Source of the DNA: Planctomycetota bacterium
GTDB taxonomy: Bacteria; Planctomycetota; UBA1135; GCA-002686595
Length of the DNA stretch: 47,046 bases
Direction: 5' to 3'
NCBI GenBank assembly: GCA_002686945.1
Contig: NYYZ01000019.1
Span: 1 to 47,046, forward strand
The first letter of the stretch is position 1, and each line of letters opens with the position of its first letter. Position numbers and translations under genes: made by a program. A model generated the notes under the pieces. The model did no database searches, was not told the DNA's origin, and worked only from the letters and a program-made list of their open reading frames with translations. Shown here in pieces: positions 35,954-44,147 of this stretch.

Positions 35954-36670
35954 CTAGTCCGGGCCGAGGGGTTCTTGCCAGGCCGGCCAGGGACCACTAG
36001 AGGGTCGGCGTTGCTCCCCATCCCTGGTATGCAAGACTTTGCGCGTTACAAAGTTGTAGAGCGGTTTCCCCGTACGCCTCCAAACCAGTGAGAGCGGCCT
36101 GCGCTTGAGTCCGTGCCCCTTCCCTCGGCTCTGTTCACTCGATCCGCGGCCATCGCGCGTATACCTCCGGCGGTGTTTCTGCAGATGCCGCAAGTCCTCT
36201 TCGCAACGACTCTCAAAAGCACGGCCAAGGCCTGTGTGCACGCTGGCTAATTGAAAATCCAAGAGAGCCGGGCGGCCATCCGGCAGCACCAGAATGTTCT
36301 GTTCCTTATGCAAATCGTTGTGACAGACCCCGCGAGCATGGACCTTCTCCACCAGTGCATCGAGATGATCGAAGTAGTCCCGGGGCAAGAAAATGGTCTG
36401 TGAGAGAGGCGCACCGGGCAGATGATTGCGCAGCAATTCTCTCCCACTGCCCGAGTCTTCTGGGTCCAGGTGGGGAACGCCGGCAAGCCCTTCAAGTTTC
36501 AACAGGGCACGACGCTCACGCCTGCATAAGAACCGGGCGACCCAGCCTGTGAAGGGCACCCAAGACCCACAGGCTTCCCTCAGGATGCGATCGGAACCCT
36601 CAGCCCGCAGACGTAGCACGCGCCCGAGCGAATCCTCTTTCAGAATCTCCCGTCGACTGTGGTCCTCCAT
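35954..36670 (-). CDS. Small RIO/LPS-kinase-like protein kinase
   Basis: 238 residues. The N-terminal half has no glycine-rich loop typical of Ser/Thr kinases. The catalytic core is clear: GVCHNDLHKEQNILVL (HND 117-119, Asn at the metal site) and ALLDFQLASV (DFQ in place of DFG, 138-140), the pattern shared by RIO kinases and by Kdo/heptose kinases of lipopolysaccharide core. The C-terminus is basic (RRRYTRDGRG ... KRRPLSLVWRR), which could bind membrane lipid or RNA. With an LpxB-like gene 2.5 kb away, a role in modifying lipid A or core sugars is attractive but is inference. Confidence 0.75.
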   Translation of the reverse strand: MEDHSRREILKEDSLGRVLRLRAEGSDRILREACGSWVPFTGWVARFLCRRERRALLKLEGLAGVPHLDPEDSGSGRELLRNHLPGAPLSQTIFLPRDYFDHLDALVEKVHARGVCHNDLHKEQNILVLPDGRPALLDFQLASVHTGLGRAFESRCEEDLRHLQKHRRRYTRDGRGSSEQSRGKGHGLKRRPLSLVWRRTGKPLYNFVTRKVLHTRDGEQRRPSSGPWPAWQEPLGPD

Positions 36671-36727
36671 ATCACTAGGGTACCCATCCAGGGAATTTTT
36701 CCTCGCCCTGACCAGCAGTTTTCCACC

Positions 36728-37642
36728 ATGCCCTCGAGTGCCAACATCTCCTCACGTGGCCTCAGCCGCAGCTTTGGAAGCACACAGGCCCTGCACCCCA
36801 TCGATCTCGATGTGCACACCGGCATCACTGGGCTTCTGGGACCCAACGGAAGCGGCAAGAGCACTTTCATGCGATGCCTGGTGGGACTCGTCCGACCAGA
36901 CTCGGGCACTGCTGTCGTCGCAGGAATTGATCTCGAAGGGGACGGAGTCGCCATCCGTCAGCGGGTAACCTACGCCCCAGGAGAATTGGCCCTTTATGGG
37001 GAACTGCGCGCGAGTGACCACCTCGATTTCCTCCTGCGCGGCCGTAATCACAAGGCTCTGGATCGTTCGCGCTCACTGGCCAAGGCACTGGGTCTGCCCC
37101 TGGACAATAAGGTACGAAGCTACAGCCACGGTATGAAACGCCAACTGGTGTTTGCTGCCGCCATGGCTCCCGATGTGAGCGTGCGAATCCTGGATGAACC
37201 CACCGAGGGGCTCGACCCGACCAAGCGCGCTCAAGTCCTGGAGATGATGGCCGATGATGCCCGAGGCGGCCGCACGATCCTCTTGTCCTCGCACCACCTG
37301 GGCGAAGTTGACGCGGTCTGCGAAAACCTCGCCTTCCTGGACGGCGGCCGATTGGTCTCCATCGAAAATGCCAAGCAGGTTGCTGAACGTACCAGTCGCA
37401 TTGTGCGTCTTTGGTGGACAGCAGGAGTCCCCGCGGACGCGTGTCAGGTGCTCTCCGCTGCTGGTGAAGAGCAGGTAAGGGCTCTTGAGGATCACCTGCT
37501 GGTTCACCTTTCAAGCAGCGACCCACGGCCATTCCTCAAGCGCCTGGCCGATGCCCCCCTGCCTGCCCCCTGCGCGGTAGAGCACGGTCGCATCTCACTG
37601 GCCCTGCTCTACCGGGAAATCTATGGCGTCGATGGAGTCTGA
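36728..37642 (+). CDS. ABC transporter ATP-binding protein (ABC-2 type exporter)
   Basis: 304 residues from ATG 36728. Walker A GPNGSGKST (38-46), Q-loop region YAPGELALYGELRASDHLDFLLRG, the modified signature SYSHGMKRQL in place of LSGGQ, which is usual for ABC-2 exporters, Walker B VRILDEPTEGLDP, and the switch His in LLSSHHLGEVDAV. The last 80 residues form the extra C-terminal domain of drug or polysaccharide exporter ATPases. The permease gene starts 3 bp after its stop. The exported substrate is unknown. The gene is divergent from the small kinase with a 57 bp gap. Confidence 0.93.
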   Translation: MPSSANISSRGLSRSFGSTQALHPIDLDVHTGITGLLGPNGSGKSTFMRCLVGLVRPDSGTAVVAGIDLEGDGVAIRQRVTYAPGELALYGELRASDHLDFLLRGRNHKALDRSRSLAKALGLPLDNKVRSYSHGMKRQLVFAAAMAPDVSVRILDEPTEGLDPTKRAQVLEMMADDARGGRTILLSSHHLGEVDAVCENLAFLDGGRLVSIENAKQVAERTSRIVRLWWTAGVPADACQVLSAAGEEQVRALEDHLLVHLSSSDPRPFLKRLADAPLPAPCAVEHGRISLALLYREIYGVDGV

Positions 37643-37645
37643 CAT

Positions 37646-38410
37646 ATGAATCGATCTCTAAGAAGCTGGTGTGCGGTGCTCCTGGGATACACCCTGGTGC
37701 TTGAGCTGATGTTGGTCGCCGCCATCCTCTACTGGCCCAACTTTCGTGACCATTTGGGAGCAGTCAAGCTCCTTTCAAAACCCCTGCCAGTGCTAGGCGA
37801 GATCATCGACAACGTCGAGAACATAGGCGTCGCCGCGTACGTGGTGGGTCAGCACTTCTTCAAGGGCTGCAATGTACTGGGGGCTGCCGCGGCTGGCCTG
37901 ATTGGAGCCGCAGCCGTAGCAGGCGAAGCTCAACGCGGCACCCTCGAAATATGGCTCGCCCGCCCGGTCACCCGCTTGCGCCTCGCCAGCGAGCGATTCC
38001 TCTCAGGCCAGTCGGTGATCTGGCTTGGCACCTTCCTGACCACCCTCACGATCCCACTGCTGCTGTCCCAGGTCGATGAGAGCATGCGCCTGGACCGCCT
38101 GTTGCTCTGCGCCACACACCAGTGCCTGTTTCTCGGAGCGCTTTTCTCGGTTACATTTCTGATCTCCTGCGCATCCAGCGAACCCACCCGGATTTCCATG
38201 GCCGTGCTGTTCTTCCTTATCTTCGAATTCGGCATCTACCTGGTGAAGACGGTTACGCACTGGAGCATCTACCGGCTGGCGGACATCGAGGTGTATCACA
38301 AGGTGCTGGTAAGTGGAGCCTTGGACTGGAGTATCGCCGGCCCCTTGCTGGGTGTGAATGTGTTGGGGTTCTGGGGAGGATATGCCCTCTTGCAACGTCG
38401 CTGCCCCTAG
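37646..38410 (+). CDS. ABC-2 family transporter permease
   Basis: 254 residues with about six hydrophobic segments: residues 10-30 (CAVLLGYTLVLELMLVAAIL), 75-95, 125-145, 160-180, 190-210 and 230-250. Between the second and third lies EAQRGTLEIWLARPVTRLRLASERFL, the conserved intracellular coupling segment (x-E-x-x-x-G-T-L-x-x-L-L-x-x-P-x-S/T-R) of NatB/ABC-2 permeases. A soluble loop of about 45 residues lies between segments one and two (NFRDHLGAVKLLSKPLP). It forms the exporter with the ATPase upstream. Its TAG stop lies inside a perfect 7 bp hairpin shared with the opposing TPR gene. Confidence 0.88.
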   Translation: MNRSLRSWCAVLLGYTLVLELMLVAAILYWPNFRDHLGAVKLLSKPLPVLGEIIDNVENIGVAAYVVGQHFFKGCNVLGAAAAGLIGAAAVAGEAQRGTLEIWLARPVTRLRLASERFLSGQSVIWLGTFLTTLTIPLLLSQVDESMRLDRLLLCATHQCLFLGALFSVTFLISCASSEPTRISMAVLFFLIFEFGIYLVKTVTHWSIYRLADIEVYHKVLVSGALDWSIAGPLLGVNVLGFWGGYALLQRRCP

Positions 38411-38426
38411 AGGCACTGACTCTAGG
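38406..38426. terminator. Hairpin containing both convergent stop codons
   Basis: CCTAGAG (38406-38412), 7-nt loop, CTCTAGG (38420-38426). The TAG at 38408-38410 ends the permease and the complementary CTA at 38422-38424 ends the TPR gene, so each arm carries one stop codon. No T-tract. Confidence 0.5.
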
Positions 38427-39120
38427 CCGAGAACCGCGCCTTGACCGCCCAAACAAGGTCCTGCGTCTTCCTGCGTCCAGGCGCGTTCGAGACCAAGCCG
38501 CGCACCTCAGCAAATGCCACCTGGGCCTCCTCGCGGCGCCCCAACACCGCCAACGCACGCCCGCGACGATAGGCGCTTTCGGGAGAAGGACCATGCTCCC
38601 GCTCGCAAACGGCGACGCATTCCAAAGCCCGCTCACCATTGCCCAACTCCTGAGCACAAGCTGCAGCACCCAAGGCCGCCGCCCCGTATCCAGCGGCCTT
38701 GTCAATGGCAAGGGCTGCCTCGAAGGCTTCTTGGGCACCCACAGCATTCCCCAGATCCCGGCGGGCGCGACCAAGCCCCAACTGCCACTCAACTCGATCC
38801 GGTTCCCCCTCGACCGCCTCCTCGAAGAGAGGAAGAGCCCGACGAGTCCGCCCCTGACTGAGCAGCATTGCTGCAAGCTTGCCCTTGGCATAGGGAGTGC
38901 TTGCCACGCCCAGAGAACGCAACAAGGCCCGCTCTCGGCGGCGATCCAAACTCCAGGCCGCTGCCTTGGATGCCAGCACGGAGATCAGTATGGCCACGAG
39001 CCAAAAAGAAATCAGAGGGATGTGCAGCAGAGGGCCAATAATCGGGACATCCCCCAGCACATTGCGCAGGACGCCGAGGGCGATAAATGTCGCCAAGAAA
39101 AAGAGAATCAGTCGTGCCAC
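38422..39120 (-). CDS. Membrane-anchored TPR protein
   Basis: 232 residues. Two hydrophobic segments at the N-terminus (MARLILFFLATFIALGVL, then HIPLISFWLVAILISVLA) are followed by a positively charged turn (DRRRERALLRSLG) and about four tetratricopeptide-like helix pairs: AKGKLAAMLLSQGRTRRALPLFEEAV, EWQLGLGRARRDLGNAVGAQEAFEAAL, YGAAALGAAACAQELGNGERAL and SAYRRGRALAVLGRREEAQVAFAEV. It is likely an inner-membrane scaffold with a cytoplasmic or periplasmic TPR domain. No partner can be named; the LpxB-like gene starts divergently 28 bp away. Confidence 0.85.
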   Translation of the reverse strand: MARLILFFLATFIALGVLRNVLGDVPIIGPLLHIPLISFWLVAILISVLASKAAAWSLDRRRERALLRSLGVASTPYAKGKLAAMLLSQGRTRRALPLFEEAVEGEPDRVEWQLGLGRARRDLGNAVGAQEAFEAALAIDKAAGYGAAALGAAACAQELGNGERALECVAVCEREHGPSPESAYRRGRALAVLGRREEAQVAFAEVRGLVSNAPGRRKTQDLVWAVKARFSA

Positions 39121-39148
39121 CGGTCTCCCAGCCTATCCTCTGGCTACC

Positions 39149-40573
39149 TTGAAGCTGCCGATTCTCTTTCCCCAGCCCAGCGCCTTGCGGGGTGCCCCTC
39201 GCACGGGCAGGCGACTCAGTCCCCGTTGGGCCGTGCGCAAGGAACTAGTGAGAGCGGCCTGGGGATTGCTGCGCGGACTCGGGGCCCTGCCCGGATTCTG
39301 GATTGAGGGCCAGGGCATCCGGCAACAGGTGCGGGAAGATGTTCTCGGCACCCCCGCTACTCCGGAGAATCGCCCAAACAGCGCACCGCCCATCGAGCGC
39401 CCCCTGACCCTCTTCCTGGCATCGGCTGAGCCTAGCGGAGAAATTCATGCCTGCTCCCTGGCACGAGCCCTGCAGGAGGAACTGCGCGTGCTGGGAGCGC
39501 CACAGCCACGGCTCTTTGGCTTTGGCGGGCCGGCTTTGACCGCTGCGGGAGTAACGGTCTTGGGAGATCCCGGGGCGCGAGCAACCATGGATGCGGGAGA
39601 AGCTGCAAGGGGCATTGGATTCTACAGCAACCTGCTTGAATGCCTCGCCGAGTGTTGCGACGAGAAAACTCTCGACGCCTTCGTTGCCGTCGACTCACCA
39701 GCCCTGCACGTACCCATGGCTAGCCTGGCCAGGGAGCGGGGCGTGCCCACAATCCACTTTGTGGCACCCCAGTATTGGGCCTGGGCGCCATGGCGTGTCA
39801 CGCGCTACAAGAGGGTATTCGATCTGGCGCTCACGATCCTGCCCTTCGAGCCCCGCTGGTACCGACGCCACGAGGTCAACTACGTGCATGTGGGACACCC
39901 GATTCTCGACACCTTCAAGAACCTGCAGGAGGTAGCGCCTGAGGAGTCACGCAGGGCCCTGGCTCTCCTGCCCGGTTCGAGAGCAGGTGAAATCGAGGAC
40001 AACCTGCCCTGGATGTTGGCTCGGATTCGGGAGTGCATGCCGAAGCTTGAATCGAGAGAAGTTCTGATCTGCCAGTCATCTCCGCGTCACCGCAAACGCA
40101 TCGAAGCAATTCTGGCGCGGGAAGGAGTGCAGGCCAGCCTGGCTGTTGCAGATCTGCACAGTTGTCTGGACCAGGCCCGTACAGCCTTTGCGGTCTCAGG
40201 AACCGTCCTGATGGAGGTCATGCGCCACGGCATCCCCACGGTGGTGATCTATCGCGTCGATCGCGGCTGGAAGAGGTACCTCTCCTGGCTCCTGACTTCC
40301 CCCTGGTTCGGCAAGCCGAACCTGGTGGCAGCAGGCGAGGTCTATCCGGAATTTGCGTTCAAGGGGGAAGGCGATCCCCAGGCAGTGGTTGAGCAGCTGA
40401 TCAGCCTGGACCGTGACCCGGAACGCCGGCGAGCAGTGTCTTGGGGTATCAAGAGGGCTTTTTCACGCTTGGGTGGCCCCGGTGCAACCGGGCGGGCAGC
40501 GCGTGCCATCCTGCATCAAATAGCGCCTGAACCAGGGACAGCCACAGGCCCAGACCCGGGGAGGAGGCCCTAA
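39149..40573 (+). CDS. lpxB: Lipid-A-disaccharide synthase-like glycosyltransferase (LpxB family)
   Basis: About 474 residues if TTG 39149 is the start; GTG 39233 and GTG 39248 (with AAGGA just before it) are alternatives. The conserved GT19 part begins only near 39405: LFLASAEPSGEIHACSLARAL, FGFGGPALTAAGVTVLGD, VDSPALHVPMAS, then VAPQYWAWAPWRVTRYKRVFDLALTILPFE, LLPGSRAGEIEDNLPWML and AVSGTVLMEVMRHGIPTVVIYR. LpxB joins UDP-diacylglucosamine and lipid X to form the lipid A disaccharide at the inner membrane. The N-terminal 80 residues (RAAWGLLRGLGALPGFWI) are not in E. coli LpxB and could be a membrane-binding extension. Presence supports an LPS-bearing outer membrane. The ECF sigma gene follows after 9 bp. 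Confidence 0.85.
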   Translation: MKLPILFPQPSALRGAPRTGRRLSPRWAVRKELVRAAWGLLRGLGALPGFWIEGQGIRQQVREDVLGTPATPENRPNSAPPIERPLTLFLASAEPSGEIHACSLARALQEELRVLGAPQPRLFGFGGPALTAAGVTVLGDPGARATMDAGEAARGIGFYSNLLECLAECCDEKTLDAFVAVDSPALHVPMASLARERGVPTIHFVAPQYWAWAPWRVTRYKRVFDLALTILPFEPRWYRRHEVNYVHVGHPILDTFKNLQEVAPEESRRALALLPGSRAGEIEDNLPWMLARIRECMPKLESREVLICQSSPRHRKRIEAILAREGVQASLAVADLHSCLDQARTAFAVSGTVLMEVMRHGIPTVVIYRVDRGWKRYLSWLLTSPWFGKPNLVAAGEVYPEFAFKGEGDPQAVVEQLISLDRDPERRRAVSWGIKRAFSRLGGPGATGRAARAILHQIAPEPGTATGPDPGRRP

Positions 40574-40582
40574 CCAATAAAA

Positions 40583-41206
40583 ATGAATAGGCACGATCAA
40601 GCTGCGTATCGTTCCCCCGTGGGTCCTCAAGCAACAGAGTTGATGGCGCGAACGCGCGCTGGTGATCAGTCAGCCTTTGACGAACTCGTGCCCCTGGTGC
40701 GGGGGCGCGCCTACCAGCTCGCCCACTCATGGGTCGGGAACCATCACGATGCAATGGAGCTGAGCCAGGATGCTCTCATGCGGGTCTACAAGGCGCGCCA
40801 GAAGTACGACCCCACGAGCCCTTTTCTGCCCTGGTTCCACCGCATTCTGCGCAACACCTGCATCTCCTTTCTCCGCAAGCGAAGGCCACGCATCAGCATT
40901 CAACAAATTGGTCGCACAGATGAAGACCAGGACTTTGAGTTGATCGATGAGAATGCGGATCCTGTCAAAGATGCTCAGCGCTCGGAGCGCGCGCAACTCT
41001 ACGCCCAGGCCGTGCAATCCCTCTCCCAGAACGACCAGGAGATTCTCGCCCTGCGCCACAACCAGGGGCTCTCCTACTCTGAGATCGCCGAGAGCCTGGG
41101 GATCAAGGAAGGTACTGTCATGTCTCGACTCTTCCACGCCCGTCGACGCCTGCGGTCTATCCTCGCTCCCGTTCTTGAAGAGGACCTATCCCCTGAATCC
41201 ACCTAG
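40583..41206 (+). CDS. ECF-type RNA polymerase sigma factor
   Basis: 207 residues with the two-domain sigma-70 family layout. Sigma2 (about 20-95) has GDQSAFDELVPLVRGRAYQLAHSW, the core-binding helix DAMELSQDALMRVYKARQKYD and PFLPWFHRILRNTCISFLRKRR. Sigma4 (about 135-195) has LSQNDQEILALRHNQGLSYSEIAESLGIKEGTVMSRLFHARRRLR, the -35-recognising helix-turn-helix. An acidic linker (DEDQDFELIDENADP) sits between. It starts 9 bp after the lpxB-like stop, so it may be co-transcribed with that gene, and is followed by its probable anti-sigma gene. Confidence 0.94.
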   Translation: MNRHDQAAYRSPVGPQATELMARTRAGDQSAFDELVPLVRGRAYQLAHSWVGNHHDAMELSQDALMRVYKARQKYDPTSPFLPWFHRILRNTCISFLRKRRPRISIQQIGRTDEDQDFELIDENADPVKDAQRSERAQLYAQAVQSLSQNDQEILALRHNQGLSYSEIAESLGIKEGTVMSRLFHARRRLRSILAPVLEEDLSPEST

Positions 41207-41242
41207 AGGTTGGCTCTGCTTGCAACCACCACCCCTTTGACC

Positions 41243-41680
41243 ATGAACGAGTCCCAACCCAACCAAGACCAGTTGGCCGTCATGCGCTATGCAGACGGGG
41301 AACTACCCACCCACGAAGCGCAGCTCATGGAAGAGCGCCTGGCCCAGGAACCTGCCCTTCGAAAAGAGCTCGCCGCCTATCAGACCCTGGAGGTCCTCGC
41401 CCGAAACACGGCACCGCCCGAACCCACAGACCTGGAGTGGCAGGAACTTCGCCAGGGCCTGGGGCACCGGAGCCTCGGAGCCCTGGGCTGGCTTCTGATC
41501 GGATCAGCCTGCCTGGCCTACTGCGTCTGGGCGCTGGGCGCGCTCCTGGGCTGGTTCGATGAACCCCATCCAACGATTTTTGTTGCAGGCGGAATGGGAC
41601 TCCTCTTGCTTACCCTCCTGGTTCTGCGTGAGCGCCTGGCCGCCCTTCCCCTCGACCCCTACCGAAAAGTCAAACGATGA
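41243..41680 (+). CDS. Probable transmembrane anti-sigma factor without zinc motif
   Basis: 145 residues from ATG 41243. The cytoplasmic N-terminus follows the anti-sigma pattern (AVMRYADGELPTHEAQLMEERLAQEPALRKELAAY), but the HxxxCxxC zinc site is absent: where a cysteine-rich turn is expected the sequence reads QEPALRK. Two hydrophobic helices follow (ALGWLLIGSACLAYCVWALG near 85-105 and IFVAGGMGLLLLTLLVL near 115-132), with a short basic tail. The place directly behind an ECF sigma gene (36 bp gap) is the main reason for the call. Its stop overlaps the YbjQ gene by 4 bp, so the three are one unit. Confidence 0.75.
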   Translation: MNESQPNQDQLAVMRYADGELPTHEAQLMEERLAQEPALRKELAAYQTLEVLARNTAPPEPTDLEWQELRQGLGHRSLGALGWLLIGSACLAYCVWALGALLGWFDEPHPTIFVAGGMGLLLLTLLVLRERLAALPLDPYRKVKR

Positions 41681-42003
41681 TCACTTCCACCATTGAGACG
41701 GTTCCCGGCCGTACTATCGCAGAGAACCTGGGCGTGGTGCGAGGCACTACCGTACGCTCCCGCCATCTGGGCCGCGACATACTGGCAGGCCTGAAAGGCA
41801 TAGTCGGAGGCGAGGTCTCGGAATACACCAAGCTGGTGGCAGAATCCCGCGAACAAGCTCTCGACCGCATGAAGGCCGAAGCCAAGGCCCTGGGCGCGGA
41901 CGCAGTCATCGGTGTCCGATTTGGCACTAGCATGGTAGCCCAGGGCGCAGCAGAGCTCTTGGCCTACGGAACTGCAGTTCGCTTTGCCGACTCAGAAGAG
42001 TAG
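41677..42003 (+). CDS. YbjQ/UPF0145 family protein
   Basis: 108 residues matching the YbjQ (UPF0145, heavy-metal-binding-like) family: TVPGRTIAENLGVVRGTTVRSRHLGRDILAGLKGIVGGEVSEYTKLV, then REQALDRMKAEAKALGADAVIGVRF and the final strand. Structures in this family are pentameric beta/alpha rings; its physiological role is unknown. The ATG at 41677 overlaps the anti-sigma stop by 4 bp, so it is translated with it. This coupling to a membrane anti-sigma factor suggests the YbjQ protein takes part in the same stress circuit, although only position supports this. Confidence 0.92.
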   Translation: MITSTIETVPGRTIAENLGVVRGTTVRSRHLGRDILAGLKGIVGGEVSEYTKLVAESREQALDRMKAEAKALGADAVIGVRFGTSMVAQGAAELLAYGTAVRFADSEE

Positions 42004-42045
42004 AGTGCAGGGGCTGCCCCAGCACCCAGCCCCAATCCCATCCGC

Positions 42046-44124
42046 GTGCAACGCTTCTTCCTCCTGCTCTCGTTGATTCCAGCCCTACCGGCTTGCAACC
42101 GTCCGGTGCAAGCCGAAGGCCAGAGTCCTTATCGCTACGCCCCCCCCATAGAAGTGGTGGGCAGCAAGCCGGCCCTGCCCGAGCCGCAAGAGGTGGCAAC
42201 ATGGGAGCTGGGACGCCTGATCCCAGACGGGTGGGCGGCCAGAGGCACAGCCCAGGTCCGCATGGTGAACGATGCGAGCCAAACCGAGGCCTTGATCATT
42301 GATCCGGGGGCCGCCGGCGCCGTCGATGTGCGCAATCTGCCGGATTCGAAGTCAGACCGCATACGCCTGCGAGTGCGGGGGGGGCCTTGCCGTATCAAGG
42401 TCGAGTTTCTTGACGGTCGTCGCAGCTTGGGCACGACCAGGACAGCAATCCTCAACTCGCCTGCATCCTTCACAGATCTGGACTTGGATGCACCCTTCCT
42501 AGGGCGAGCAATAAACCCGCCCAATCGGCTGGTCCTTCGCATCTCGGGTGCAGACCAGGCGGTGCAACTCAGCAGTCTGACCTTGCTCAAGGTGGCCCCG
42601 GCGGCATGGCTGCCACGGCCCGGCGCAACTCCTTGGGTATCCATTCGGGAAGACCAAAGACGAGCCACGGGTCTGTTGTCAAGCACGCCATTGCGAGTGC
42701 GCTTTCGTGGGGTGGGTAATGCACGCCTGGAGTTCAGCTTTGGTATTCCCCCAGAAGCTGCGGGGGAAGTAGATGCACGCCTGGAAGTCAAACTCTGGCC
42801 TGAACGAGGCGCACCCCGTGAGTCCTCCTATTCGGTCATCGCACATCAAAACGGAGTCACATGGCAAAGCGTGCACATGGACATTCCGAGCGAACTGGAC
42901 GGACAGCAGATCACGGCGAGCTTTCGCCTGATCCCAAAGAGCCTGTCCCGGGCAGCTCTGGCGTTGACGCCTCCCCAGTTGGTCCGCGCCGCAGGACACC
43001 CCTCGATCCTCTTGCTGACCGTGGACGGTCTGCGCGCTGATGCTGTCACCACGCCTGGAGGAGCACCCCTGATTGAGGAGGCGCAACGCAACGAACTGGT
43101 GCGCGTGCTTCAGACCCCCAGCACATCCCCACGAGTAGCGGCAGCCGCGATCATGACTGGTCTGTCCCCAACCGAGAATGGAGCCCTGCTGGAAACAGAT
43201 CGCCTCGCCAAGAACACTCGGACTCTCGCAGGCCAACTATCCAGGGCTGGCTACCTGACCCTTGCCCTGGTGGATGACCCAAACCTGGGACATGGCTCGG
43301 GTCTGCTTGAGAACTTTGATCGGGTCTATGCACCGGCCAAGAATGCCACAGTGGAAGAACTGGGGGCCCAGGCTGCGGCGTGGATGGCAGACCTGCCTCC
43401 CCAACCGGTCTTCCTCTGGCTGCACGCCAGCGACGCCCTGCCACCCTTTGACCCCAGGCCGCGCTTCATCCGCCGCTTCCCGGATCAGGTGGGAGACTTG
43501 GAATTCCTGCCCCCAGAATTCCGTCCTCCTGGAAGCTCCGGCGTTGAAGACGCACGCGTGATACGTGTTCACTACAGGGCGGAAGTAGCCGAAATCGAGC
43601 GAGAACTCTCGCGCCTGATCGCACGCGGCCGGATGCGCTCTTCCATTTGGGCCATGGTAGGACTGCGCGGCCAAGGTCATGGAGAGAGAGACACCTGGTG
43701 GCGCTCGGACCGCCTGACCCCTGAGATTCTGCAAGTACCTGTACTCTCCCTGGGAAACCAGTCCGAGCGGTTGCTCGAAGACCTCGGCGAAGGAGTCTCC
43801 TCCCTGGGCCGAGTTCTGCTGGATTCAGCCGGACTGAAGCGGGTTGAGTTTCCATCAGGCGCAATGGGTACTCCCCTATCCTTCCTGGGAAACGGTTCCA
43901 GAGTGGCCCTGACCGGGGAAGAGGGCCTTGGAGTCTTGACTCTCATGGACAACTCAGAAGATCCCGCCGCCCACAGGAAGCACGCCTTCCACTGGATCGG
44001 TTCACAACGCACTCCCCAAGAAATCGACACCCTGCACAAGTCCCTGCTATTGCGCCTGGGAGCACTCAATGTCCAGGGCATCCAGAACTGTTCCTGCCCT
44101 TCTTGTGCAGGGATCAGAGACTGA
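42046..44124 (+). CDS. Sulfatase/alkaline-phosphatase-fold lipoprotein, probably inactive
   Basis: 692 residues from GTG 42046. The signal MQRFFLLLSLIPALPACNR carries lipobox LPAC, so the protein is lipidated. Residues 30-320 are beta-rich and unassigned. From about 323 a sulfatase-fold domain appears: SILLLTVDGLRADAV, TPSTSPRVAAAAIMTGLSPTENG and later SIWAMVGLRGQGHGERD. Each equals a landmark of active sulfatases (TIDTLRAD, the CxPSR cysteine loop, SDHGE), but the Cys/Ser nucleophile position reads STSPR and the second metal site reads LRGQGHGE, so the Asp-His metal pair is gone. I infer a non-catalytic, binding or scaffold role. Cysteines in the C-terminus (NCSCPSCAG) are unusual and could bind metal. 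Confidence 0.75.
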   Translation: MQRFFLLLSLIPALPACNRPVQAEGQSPYRYAPPIEVVGSKPALPEPQEVATWELGRLIPDGWAARGTAQVRMVNDASQTEALIIDPGAAGAVDVRNLPDSKSDRIRLRVRGGPCRIKVEFLDGRRSLGTTRTAILNSPASFTDLDLDAPFLGRAINPPNRLVLRISGADQAVQLSSLTLLKVAPAAWLPRPGATPWVSIREDQRRATGLLSSTPLRVRFRGVGNARLEFSFGIPPEAAGEVDARLEVKLWPERGAPRESSYSVIAHQNGVTWQSVHMDIPSELDGQQITASFRLIPKSLSRAALALTPPQLVRAAGHPSILLLTVDGLRADAVTTPGGAPLIEEAQRNELVRVLQTPSTSPRVAAAAIMTGLSPTENGALLETDRLAKNTRTLAGQLSRAGYLTLALVDDPNLGHGSGLLENFDRVYAPAKNATVEELGAQAAAWMADLPPQPVFLWLHASDALPPFDPRPRFIRRFPDQVGDLEFLPPEFRPPGSSGVEDARVIRVHYRAEVAEIERELSRLIARGRMRSSIWAMVGLRGQGHGERDTWWRSDRLTPEILQVPVLSLGNQSERLLEDLGEGVSSLGRVLLDSAGLKRVEFPSGAMGTPLSFLGNGSRVALTGEEGLGVLTLMDNSEDPAAHRKHAFHWIGSQRTPQEIDTLHKSLLLRLGALNVQGIQNCSCPSCAGIRD

Positions 44125-44147
44125 GCGGCAGGGGCGAGAGCGCTCAG
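44121..44147. terminator. Hairpin containing both convergent stop codons
   Basis: CTGAGCG (44121-44127), 13-nt loop, CGCTCAG (44141-44147). TGA at 44122-44124 ends the sulfatase-fold gene and TCA at 44144-44146 is the reversed stop of the nitroreductase gene. No T-tract. Confidence 0.45.
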
